Source: Acidobacteriota bacterium
GTDB lineage: Bacteria > Acidobacteriota > Terriglobia > Acidiferrales > UBA7541
NCBI GenBank assembly: GCA_013289835.1
Contig: JABCZG010000001.1
Location: 287,071-351,070 of the forward strand
Length of the DNA: 64,000 bases
Direction: 5' to 3'
Shown: positions 48,701 through 56,539 of the stretch, piece by piece
Layout: the number at the start of each line of letters is the position of its first letter
Numbering within the stretch: the first letter of the stretch is position 1
Notes under the pieces: model-generated
Seen by the model: the letters and a program-made list of their open reading frames with translations, nothing else
Told to the model about the DNA's origin: nothing
The model's database searches: none
Program-made: the position numbers and the translations under genes

Positions 48701-48756
48701 TCCCAGCCCGCCGCGCCATGCGCGTCGACCCGATGGTAGCCCTACGCTACGAATAG
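45736..48756 (+). CDS. Acidobacterial duplicated orphan permease (MacB/FtsX-type)
   Basis: 1006 residues; AGGAG six bases before the ATG. A soluble permease-prefix (DIREHIAIETQDNIDRGMSPEEARYAAMRKFG) precedes the first helix (GFAAVAILTLALGIGANTAIF). Two MacB periplasmic-core plus FtsX units follow, with helices near residues 455-475, 505-530, 610-635 and a final set near 880-990 ending PARRAMRVDPMVALRYE. No ATPase gene accompanies it, as usual for this 'orphan' family. Residues about 348-440 carry a long Pro/Gly/Ala insertion (PAPAGG, GPPPPAAG, GPPPQSAG). Function unknown, perhaps envelope mechanics or efflux. Confidence 0.93.
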   Translation: MSRRDRMMQDLDKDIREHIAIETQDNIDRGMSPEEARYAAMRKFGNVTRVKEEAREVWTFVWLEQLLQDIRFGLRTLRKSPGFAAVAILTLALGIGANTAIFSLIDAVMLRSLPVHNPSQLVLLKWGARNPPDTHGYMSAGDCRNDLRSGADHPSGCSFSEPFFREIAKANLFSGTAAFANTGRLNLTGNGPATVINGQLVSGEYFRTMGLQPALGRLLDATDDAPSAAPVAVLNFGYWQSAFGGSRDVLGRTIELNNVPFTIIGVAEQRFTGITPGSDYDVWLPLSDGQRIGASGPFRWQDRQADPAFWWLTIIGRVKPGTPATQTQAVVSSVFRNEMLHGSVPIFHSGEPGGGPALIPGAPAPAGGNTIVRREIGTAGPPPPAAGNVPISGPPPQSAGNKPTLLLGPQTMAPTAPPHQTESASAPHTLSTVTDNPEVSLVPAQSGLTGSRTQYSNPLYVLMLAVGIILLIACANVSGLMLSRASARQKEMAVRLALGAGRARIVRQLLTESVMLSLLGGAVGILFAYWGAQTIVSFVSSNQARPLGFATGVDLRVLGFTIAVSLLTGIFFGLAPTFRGARVNLTPSLKEGEGSSTRSAHRPGKWFSIGNALVVAQVALAIVVLVGAGLLVRTLQNLRNVDAGFDSHNILLFSINPELVGYKGPQVDSFYRDLQGRLAETPGVQSVSYSMMPLLSNGLMVTSFHWPGTPQDQQSESDMLGVGPNFFETLHIPLLTGRSFNASDFAISASNNGTTPTSAPTPVIVNHAFVEKYLGKENPLGKRFGESAADANEPASPGYEIVGVVHDAKYNSLRREINAMMYSPQSAGGASFELRTAADPQAILPAVREVIAQVNTNLPLFDVKTESQQIDRLLFQERLVARLSGFFGLLALVLACVGLYGLLSFEVSRRTREIGIRMALGAQPESVLKLVLRQGLVLAIVGSCVGIGVALAVMRYLASMLYDVRANDPLTMIAVSTLLTLVALVACYIPARRAMRVDPMVALRYE

Positions 48757-48880
48757 CCCCCAGCAAATCTGCTTCGCGTCCATTTCGGAGGTAAGGCGCG
48801 GCCGCCCACCTTCGTCCCGCATGTAACCGAACGACCGCTCAATCTATCTATTTCGTTAGCAACTTTTGAGAGGTCTCTCC

Positions 48881-49930
48881 ATGTCTCAGACTGTCTTGGT
48901 AACCGGCGGGTCAGGCTTCATCGGCAGCCACGCCGTTCTGCAGCTCGTGGCTGCGGGCCATCGCGTACGCACCACGGTCCGCAGCCTGAGGCGCGAAGCC
49001 GACGTGCGCGCCATGCTCAAGGTAGGCGGCGCGGAGCCAGGCGATCGCTTGTCCTTTTTCGCCGCCGATCTCGAAAGCGACACAGGCTGGCCGGAAGCCG
49101 TCGCCGGCTGCGACTACGTACTCCACGTGGCCTCTCCCTTGCCTCCGAGCGTCCCGAAAAACGAAAACGACCTGATCCTCCCCGCGCGCGAAGGCACGCT
49201 TCGTGTCCTCCGCGCGTCGCGCGACGCTGGCGTCAAGCGCGTCGTGCTCACCTCTTCCTTCGCAGCCATTGGCTACGGCCACAAAGTGCAAAACGCGCCC
49301 TTCACCGAACTGGATTGGACTGACCCCAACAGCAACGGCCTGCAAGCCTACCCGAAGTCCAAAACTTTGGCGGAACGCGCGGCTTGGGAATTCATTAGAA
49401 CAGAAGGCTGCAAGCTCGAGCTTTCCGTCATCAATCCCGTCGGCGTGTTCGGCCCGGTATTGGGACCCGACTATTCCGCATCCATCCTCATCGTGCAGCG
49501 CATGTTGGACGGTTCCATGCCCGGCGCCCCGCAGCTCTATTTCGGTGTCGTTGACGTGCGTGACGTCGCTGCCTTGCACATCCTCGCCATGACTCATCCC
49601 GCCGCCCAGGGCCAACGCTTCCTCGCCGTCGCCGGCGATTTCGTGTCCCTGTTCGACATCGCCACGGTGTTGAAGAATCGGATGGGCGAAGCCGCCAAAA
49701 AAGTCCCCAGCCGCCAATTGCCTAACTGGGTGGTGCGTCTCGCCGCGCTGCGCGATCCGGCGCTGAAGTTGTTGCTGCCCGAACTCGGCAAAAAGAAGAA
49801 CGCCACCAACGAAAAGGCCAAGCGCCTTTTGGGTTGGGCGCCGCGTTCCAACGAAGACTCCATCGTTGCGACCGCCGAAAGCTTGCTACACCTCGGCCTT
49901 CTGAACAACACTTCAAAAAAAGCCGCCTAA
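48881..49930 (+). CDS. NAD(P)-dependent epimerase/dehydratase, extended SDR (dihydroflavonol-reductase-like)
   Basis: 349 residues from ATG 48881 (a TTG at 48866 is less likely). Rossmann VLVTGGSGFIGSHAVLQL at the N-terminus, a catalytic YPKSK (Tyr and Lys of the SDR triad), and downstream substrate-domain features VVDVRDVAALHILAM. Relatives reduce aldehydes or ketones on small molecules; the substrate here cannot be told. The last 18 bases overlap the 3' end of the convergent membrane-protein gene. Confidence 0.88.
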   Translation: MSQTVLVTGGSGFIGSHAVLQLVAAGHRVRTTVRSLRREADVRAMLKVGGAEPGDRLSFFAADLESDTGWPEAVAGCDYVLHVASPLPPSVPKNENDLILPAREGTLRVLRASRDAGVKRVVLTSSFAAIGYGHKVQNAPFTELDWTDPNSNGLQAYPKSKTLAERAAWEFIRTEGCKLELSVINPVGVFGPVLGPDYSASILIVQRMLDGSMPGAPQLYFGVVDVRDVAALHILAMTHPAAQGQRFLAVAGDFVSLFDIATVLKNRMGEAAKKVPSRQLPNWVVRLAALRDPALKLLLPELGKKKNATNEKAKRLLGWAPRSNEDSIVATAESLLHLGLLNNTSKKAA

Positions 49931-50728
49931 CTCGTGGCGCCCACTTCCCCGGCGCCGCTCCCACGGTCTTCGGGGTGCGGGTTTTGATTCTACGAATCGC
50001 GCAACTCCACTAGGGCTCATCGTCTTTCCGTTGTAAGCATTTGTGAAGCGCACTCGCACCACCCAGAAAATCAACAAAACCAGCGGAAGCAGGGTGAGAA
50101 TCGAATACAAGCCTGTGCTGAATAAAGCTGGCGATAGGTGCTGCCCAACCCCCACTGTCGAAAGCAATCTCAGCGGCCGGTTTGAGGGTCCCAGGAAAAA
50201 AGACCCCGCCGCGATGAACAGCCCAAAGCACATGCGCCACAGATGCCGCGCGATGCGCTTGGCCCCAAATACACCTCCGCGCACCAGCATGCGCACGTCC
50301 CCCGCCGCAGCCAGCAGCATCACCGAGCCCATGAAAAAACTCATTCCGACCGGAACTCCGTCTTGTGAGTTTGCTCCGCTGCGCACGACTTTAATCCCAT
50401 TCATCCAGGTGAGGATCCCGAGCGCCAAGGGAATCAGCAGCACTACCCAATCAAAACGGCTCGTTTCCCCATCTCTGCGCCTGGCCGTCAGCCACGCCGT
50501 TGCGATCAGATAAAGGGTTAAAATCCCTGGGCCGATGTTGCTTGGTTGATGCCTCACGATGGCAAGGTACGTCGCGATGGAGGCCATGGTGAGCATGGAC
50601 GCGACAAAGACCCTTCCCGCCAGCACATGGCGGCGGGAACCTTTCCGGAAAAACATTGCCGCCGTCCCGGACAGCAATCCCAGGCTCCCGGCGCAAATAT
50701 GCGCAACCAGTATGGGCGAATAGGACAT
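49913..50728 (-). CDS. Predicted membrane protein, DUF2306-like
   Basis: 271 residues with about seven to eight helices: ILVAHICAGSLGLLSGTAAMFF, VFVASMLTMASIATYLAIV, WVVLLIPLALGILTWMNGI, FMGSVMLLAAAGDVRMLV and a last one ILTLLPLVLLIFWVV. A conserved HICAGSLGLLSGTAAMFFRKGSRRH start and HLWRM fit DUF2306 proteins. AAGAG five bases before the ATG supports the start. No known function. Confidence 0.75.
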   Translation of the reverse strand: MSYSPILVAHICAGSLGLLSGTAAMFFRKGSRRHVLAGRVFVASMLTMASIATYLAIVRHQPSNIGPGILTLYLIATAWLTARRRDGETSRFDWVVLLIPLALGILTWMNGIKVVRSGANSQDGVPVGMSFFMGSVMLLAAAGDVRMLVRGGVFGAKRIARHLWRMCFGLFIAAGSFFLGPSNRPLRLLSTVGVGQHLSPALFSTGLYSILTLLPLVLLIFWVVRVRFTNAYNGKTMSPSGVARFVESKPAPRRPWERRRGSGRHELGGFF

Positions 50729-50840
50729 CGGCTCTTCTTGGAGATATAACGTGGACTGGCAAATAATGTTTCATAGAACGAAAGGAATAGGCAATACATC
50801 AAAAGGAGGCGGCTACCGCAACTACGGTGTTTCATCTTGA

Positions 50841-51872
<1,032 letters not shown>

Positions 51873-51924
51873 CCAGGCCGCGCGCCAGGAGCTCCAAGCT
51901 ATACTCGAAGGAGCAGGAGTGCAC

Positions 51925-52287
51925 ATGCCGGCACGAAACGATGCCCTAAAAGACCGCCTGTCGCGCTATCGCGAAATCACCATCAGCGTGACCGGCAGAA
52001 AGTCAGGACGCATCATCTCCATCCCGGTTTGGTTCGTATTCGAGGACGACAAGCTCTACCTCCTGCCGGTGAAGGGCTCGGATACACAGTGGTACAAGAA
52101 TGCGCTCAACAATCCGATGATTCGCATCGCCGCGCGCGGCGCAGAAACCGAAGCCAAGGTCGCTCCCCTCAAGGACGCCAAACAGGTCTCCACCGTGGTC
52201 GAGAAATTCCGCGCCAAGTACGGCGCCAACGACGTGAAGAAGTATTATTCAAAATTCGACGTCGCCGTCCTCGCTCGCATCCACTGA
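51925..52287 (+). CDS. Deazaflavin (F420)-dependent nitroreductase-fold protein
   Basis: 120 residues from ATG 51925 (GGAG upstream); a longer frame from 51829 would overlap the aldo/keto reductase. Split beta-barrel with VTGRKSGRIISIPVWFVFEDDKLYLLPVKGSDTQWYKNAL and MIRIAARGAETEA, the pattern of PF04075 proteins that bind F420H2 or flavin nucleotides and reduce quinones or small molecules. Whether this organism makes F420 cannot be judged here. Confidence 0.8.
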   Translation: MPARNDALKDRLSRYREITISVTGRKSGRIISIPVWFVFEDDKLYLLPVKGSDTQWYKNALNNPMIRIAARGAETEAKVAPLKDAKQVSTVVEKFRAKYGANDVKKYYSKFDVAVLARIH

Positions 52288-52422
52288 TGGACCGTCATCA
52301 CCACCGCCAAGGTCCTCGCTGGATTATCGTGTTCGAGTAGCGCGCTGCCTGGGCGCTATACCCTTGCTCCATCCCGTTGTATAAATCTCCGTGCACACCT
52401 GTCTGAACGGGATGGAAAGCAA

Positions 52423-53184
52423 ATGACTGTGGCAACGTCTGGTTCCAGCCTCGGCCGTCATCTCTTTGGAGTCGCGGCCGTGGCCTTTGGCCTCATCACC
52501 CTGGCTTGGCATGACTACAACGGCTGGCATCAACCGCGTTTCCTGGTCTTCGCCGCCGCCGCTGCCCTCATCTTCGGTGGCGCTGCGATTCAGTTTCGTC
52601 GCACCGCGAGAACCGGCGCACTCGTCCTTAGTGTGGTTTATCTGGTCTTCGCCCTACTGTGCGTGCCGGAAATCCGGGCCCATCCGCGGACCTACATTAG
52701 CTGGGGCAATTTCTTCGAGCAGTTCTCTCTCGTCACCGGAGCGGCCATCCTTTCTGCGCGCTTGTCATCCGCCTGGTCACCGGAAACGCTCAATCGCATC
52801 GGCCGCATTCTTCTCGGCCTCTGTACCGCTTCCTTTACCCTCGAACAAGCGTTTTATCTTGCCCCTACCGCCCAGCTCGTTCCCAAGTGGCTCCCGCCAA
52901 GTCCGATGTTCTGGGCCGTAGCTACCACCGTTTTCTTCGCACTCGCGGCTGTGGCTCTTCTCGCGAATCGCATGACGGTTCTCGCCGCTCGCCTGCTGAC
53001 ATGGATGCTCGTACTCTTCGGCCTACTCGTGTGGCTACCCGTGCTTCGTTCCGATCCCCGCAATCATTCGAATTGGAGCGAAACCGTAGAGACCTTCGCC
53101 ATCGCCGGAACCGCATGGATTCTCGCCGATCTCCTCGCCGAGCATCGGCAGTCGCCTGGGCCCAGTACAAAAACCACAACCTGA
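52423..53184 (+). CDS. Hypothetical polytopic membrane protein
   Basis: 253 residues, about seven helices (LFGVAAVAFGLITLAWHDYNGW, FLVFAAAAALIFGGAAIQF, LVLSVVYLVFALLCVPEI, FSLVTGAAILSARL and others), with conserved-looking RTYISWGNFFEQF and NWSETVETFAIAGTAWILADL segments at helix ends. It resembles DoxX-like or unknown acidobacterial membrane proteins; not named further. Confidence 0.65.
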   Translation: MTVATSGSSLGRHLFGVAAVAFGLITLAWHDYNGWHQPRFLVFAAAAALIFGGAAIQFRRTARTGALVLSVVYLVFALLCVPEIRAHPRTYISWGNFFEQFSLVTGAAILSARLSSAWSPETLNRIGRILLGLCTASFTLEQAFYLAPTAQLVPKWLPPSPMFWAVATTVFFALAAVALLANRMTVLAARLLTWMLVLFGLLVWLPVLRSDPRNHSNWSETVETFAIAGTAWILADLLAEHRQSPGPSTKTTT

Positions 53185-53323
53185 AAACTGCAGTGTCCGC
53201 CACCCGCCCTCGAACCTATCAGTTGACAGTCCCGCGGACTGGGAACAGACTTTCAATGTCGGGACATCCCAGCTCTGCCCCAATTTCAGTTATTCGCGTC
53301 TGCGCTTCAAGAGGGGCAGTGCT

Positions 53324-53884
53324 ATGAACAAGAAAACGGCCCGCATAATTTCTCTGCTGTGCTTGTGTCTTTTCCCAATTTCTGCGCTATCGCAATGCAC
53401 GGACCAGCTCTGTAAAAATCTCGAGATCATCGCCACTGCCGCTAAATTTGACTTTAGAGAATATAGACAGAATCAAACGGCAGGTCCTGACATCTCAACC
53501 AACGACGCAAAAGTCGCCTGTCAAATGAGCGCCTGGGCGAATAATGTTCCCATGTATATGTGCTACGCCCAGGTACCTCCCGCGAACGCCGAGAACTGGT
53601 ATGCCACCACACTCCGCGCGCTTCAGCGTCTGGAGCCCTCTTGGCGCTTCCAAATTCGATCGCCCGACGGCGACCATTTTGTGGACGCTGGCCCCGAGGG
53701 TTGCGAGATTCCTCCCAATCGCGGGCCGTACATCGGGCAATGCCCGCTCCATCTGCAAGCCGTAAGGCAAAAAGATGGAACGGTCCGCCTCCATTACTGG
53801 ATGAACTCCCTCTCTTCGCCCTATTTGTTTCCCCGTCCACCGGACCCTGCCCCAAAAACCGTCCCCCCTGCGCCAACGCCATGA
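53324..53884 (+). CDS. Secreted hypothetical protein
   Basis: 186 residues with a clear signal peptide (IISLLCLCLFPISALSQ) and several cysteines (C37, C42 region CTDQLC; later CQM, CYA, CEI, CPL) that could form disulfides. The C-terminus is proline-rich (PRPPDPAPKTVPPAPTP). GAGGGG about eight bases before the ATG. No family recognised. Confidence 0.65.
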   Translation: MNKKTARIISLLCLCLFPISALSQCTDQLCKNLEIIATAAKFDFREYRQNQTAGPDISTNDAKVACQMSAWANNVPMYMCYAQVPPANAENWYATTLRALQRLEPSWRFQIRSPDGDHFVDAGPEGCEIPPNRGPYIGQCPLHLQAVRQKDGTVRLHYWMNSLSSPYLFPRPPDPAPKTVPPAPTP

Positions 53885-54265
53885 TTTCTGCCACAACCTC
53901 AAGCAAACGTTTGCGACACGGAGGGATCCGCTTTTCCCCTGCTTTCCCTGGAGCGCCACCTCTTCTCCATCCCGCGGGTCCCGGCCCGGCCACTCTCATC
54001 GGAGCGCCCTAGTGTCGTCGCTCTCTGACTTTTCGACCCTTAAACTCTGCGACTCCTCATCCCCAAGTGATCGGAGCATCCCACCAGTGAGTTCTCTTAT
54101 CTTACTTTCAACTGGAAACTGTCGATGGAAGATCCCGAGCTGCTCGGGACTGTTAACCGCCGCTGCGTCGTCTTTTCCCTTCTCTTCCCGCGGCTTTCGC
54201 GGTATGAACTCTCCCAGCCCGTTAAACGGTCCGCGCACAAGGACTTACGGCCTCTGGAGCAGCCC
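53885..54265. other. Gene-free stretch before the Rieske oxygenase
   Basis: About 380 bases. Overlapping frames here (for example 54012-54632, and the 5' part of one from 54125) show no protein character. A perfect 7-bp hairpin TCCCGAG-CTG-CTCGGGA lies at 54133-54149 and may be a leader structure. No promoter could be fixed. Confidence 0.4.
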
Positions 54266-55378
54266 ATGCAGCGAAACGTCCGCGACATCCTTAACCTATA
54301 TAATCCCAACGATCCGCTCGACCGCGCCTGGACAATTCCCTCGCCGTGGTATTTCGATCCTGCCATCGGCGAACTCGAACAGCAGGGCGTCTTCGCCAAA
54401 TCTTGGCAGGTGGCCGGCCGCGCGGACCAGGTCCGGGGAAAAGGAGATTTCTTCACCGCCGATCTCGCCGGAGAACCGCTCGTCGTGGCGCGTGGCGAGG
54501 ACGGCCAATTGCGCGCCTTCTACAACGTCTGCCGCCATCATGCCGCCGCCGTGGTCACCGAAGCGCAGGGTTGTGCGAAACAGTTTCGCTGCCCCTATCA
54601 CGGCTGGACGTATGGAATCGATGGCGCACTGAAAGGCATGGTGGAATTCGAGGGCGTCTGCGATTTCGACCGCGCGAAAAACGGCCTCGTCCCGGTGAGA
54701 GTGGACACCTGGGAAAATTTTGTCTTCGTGAATCTGGATGGTAACGCGCCGCCGCTGCGGGATTTTCTTGGCGCGATTCCCGGAATCGTCGCGCCGCTGC
54801 AGCTCACGAAAAAACTGAAATACTTTGATCGCCGCGTCTACACACTGAACTGCAATTGGAAAGTGTACGTGGATAATTATCTCGACGGCGGCTACCACGT
54901 CCCCCACGCGCATAAAGGCCTGAGTAGCGTAATCGAGTACACCAAATATACAATCGAGAATTTCGACCGCGCCTGTTTGCAATCCAGCCCGCTCTCTTCG
55001 GGCGCCAAGTCCGAATCCGGCGTTGCCGCCACGCGCCAGGGCCGCGCATTTTATTTGTGGATCTATCCAAATTTCATGATCAACGCCTACGAAGGCGTGA
55101 TGGACACAAATCTTGTTCTGCCACTAGGCGTGGATAAGTGCGCCGTCGTTTTCGATTACTACTTCTCGGACATCAGCAAAAAAGCGTTGAAGAAAAATAG
55201 AGCGAGCATCAAAGTCAGCGAAAAAGTCCAAGAAGAAGATGAAGCCATATGCGATTCCGTCCAGCGCGGCCTCGCCTCACGCGCATATGTGGCCGGACGC
55301 CTCTCCGTCCGCCGCGAAGCCGGCGAACATCTTTTTCATCGCCTGCTCCACGCCGACCTTACGCACGCAGCGAAGTGA
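54266..55378 (+). CDS. Rieske non-haem iron oxygenase, alpha subunit (choline monooxygenase-like)
   Basis: 370 residues from ATG 54266 (GGAG six bases upstream); an open frame from 54125 adds 47 unrelated residues. The Rieske [2Fe-2S] site is C89-x-H91 and C109-x2-H112. The mononuclear iron motif DNYLDGGYHVPHAH (203-216, H211 and H216 as likely ligands) resembles the NYLDGGYHVPYAH of plant choline monooxygenases and related betaine/stachydrine demethylases more than the naphthalene-dioxygenase type. Predicted to hydroxylate or demethylate a quaternary amine. Reductase partner not in the window. Convergent with purU. Confidence 0.85.
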   Translation: MQRNVRDILNLYNPNDPLDRAWTIPSPWYFDPAIGELEQQGVFAKSWQVAGRADQVRGKGDFFTADLAGEPLVVARGEDGQLRAFYNVCRHHAAAVVTEAQGCAKQFRCPYHGWTYGIDGALKGMVEFEGVCDFDRAKNGLVPVRVDTWENFVFVNLDGNAPPLRDFLGAIPGIVAPLQLTKKLKYFDRRVYTLNCNWKVYVDNYLDGGYHVPHAHKGLSSVIEYTKYTIENFDRACLQSSPLSSGAKSESGVAATRQGRAFYLWIYPNFMINAYEGVMDTNLVLPLGVDKCAVVFDYYFSDISKKALKKNRASIKVSEKVQEEDEAICDSVQRGLASRAYVAGRLSVRREAGEHLFHRLLHADLTHAAK

Positions 55379-55440
55379 AGATGAGTCGAAAAGTAGAGTC
55401 CATTCGCCGAGACGCGGAATCAGTTTCCAAACTTTTGGAC

Positions 55441-56295
55441 TCATTCGAAGATGACGGTTTTGTTGGCGTAGAGGAGGATGCGATTTTCGATGTGCCAGCG
55501 GACGGCGCGGGAGAGGACGACGCGTTCCATGTCGCGGCCTTTTTCGACGAGGTCTTCGAGCGTGTCGCGGTGGGAAATACGGGCCACGCCCTGCTCGATG
55601 ATCGGGCCGTCATCGAGAACTGCGGTGACGTAGTGGGCCGTGGCACCGATCAGTTTTACACCGCGTTCGTACGCCTGGTGATGCGGCTTTGCGCCAACAA
55701 ACGCGGGCAGAAACGAATGGTGGATGTTGATGATTTGCTGCGGGTAGTGGCGGATGAAATCGGTGGAAAGGACTTGCATGTAGCGCGCCAGGACAATTAA
55801 ATCGATCTCATTTTTGCGCAGCAGCTCCAATTGCTGCTGCTCGGCTTGCGGCTTGTTTTCTTTTGTGACCGGAACGATGTGATACGGAATGCCGTGAAAA
55901 TCGGCGTGGCGTTTTGCATCGGCGTGGTTGCTGATAATCAGCGGAATTTCGCAGGCCAGCTCGCCGTTGCGCTGGCGATAGAGAAGATCGACGAGACAGT
56001 GGTCGTATTTTGAAACAAAAATCGCGACGCGCGAGCGATAACTCCCAAGCGCCAGCCGCCATTGCATGTCAAATTCTTCCGCGATGGGAGTAAATTGGCG
56101 GGGAAAGTCATTGATGTCGAGTTGAAATCCGTTCAGGTCCCATTCCACGCGCGCGAGATAGAATCCTTTTTCGCCGACCTGGTGCTCCTCAAAATGCAGA
56201 ATGTTTCCTTCATGCTGATAAACAAAATTGGCAATCGCCGCGTCCAGCCCGCGGCGGTCGGGGCATTGCACCAGTAAAATCGCGCTGTTTTTCAC
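55441..56295 (-). CDS. purU: Formyltetrahydrofolate deformylase
   Basis: 284 residues from a GTG with GGGAGAG upstream. N-terminal ACT-type domain (ILLVQCPDRRGLDAAIANFV) and C-terminal formyl transferase-fold domain with the Asn/His motif IINIHHSFLPAFVGAKPHHQAYERGVKLIGATAHYV and DDGPIIEQ. Catalyses 10-formyl-THF + H2O to formate + THF, giving formate for PurT or balancing one-carbon pools. In pseudomonads purU genes accompany glycine-betaine demethylation genes, so the neighbouring Rieske protein is suggestive. Confidence 0.95.
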   Translation of the reverse strand: MKNSAILLVQCPDRRGLDAAIANFVYQHEGNILHFEEHQVGEKGFYLARVEWDLNGFQLDINDFPRQFTPIAEEFDMQWRLALGSYRSRVAIFVSKYDHCLVDLLYRQRNGELACEIPLIISNHADAKRHADFHGIPYHIVPVTKENKPQAEQQQLELLRKNEIDLIVLARYMQVLSTDFIRHYPQQIINIHHSFLPAFVGAKPHHQAYERGVKLIGATAHYVTAVLDDGPIIEQGVARISHRDTLEDLVEKGRDMERVVLSRAVRWHIENRILLYANKTVIFE

Positions 56296-56539
56296 TACAG
56301 CTCTCCCAATCTACGCGGACATTCTACTCAACTTTCACCCGAAAAACGGGCTGAATTGTGCCAAGCGGATAAAGATTTGGAGCGCAGTTTTTTGCAGCGC
56401 GGATAGAGAATTCGAGCGCTGTTTTCCACGGCGTGTGCGGTTCCCGGTTCGTTGACTTCGATGAAGGGACGACCTACCATCTCGTACCACCGCGCATCCC
56501 CAGGGGGCGATATTACGGGGAGTGGCGATTCGAATCGAC

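Noticed and set aside
48911..49717. 268-residue minus-strand frame opposite the SDR gene
   Set aside because: Antisense shadow; the SDR has all catalytic motifs.
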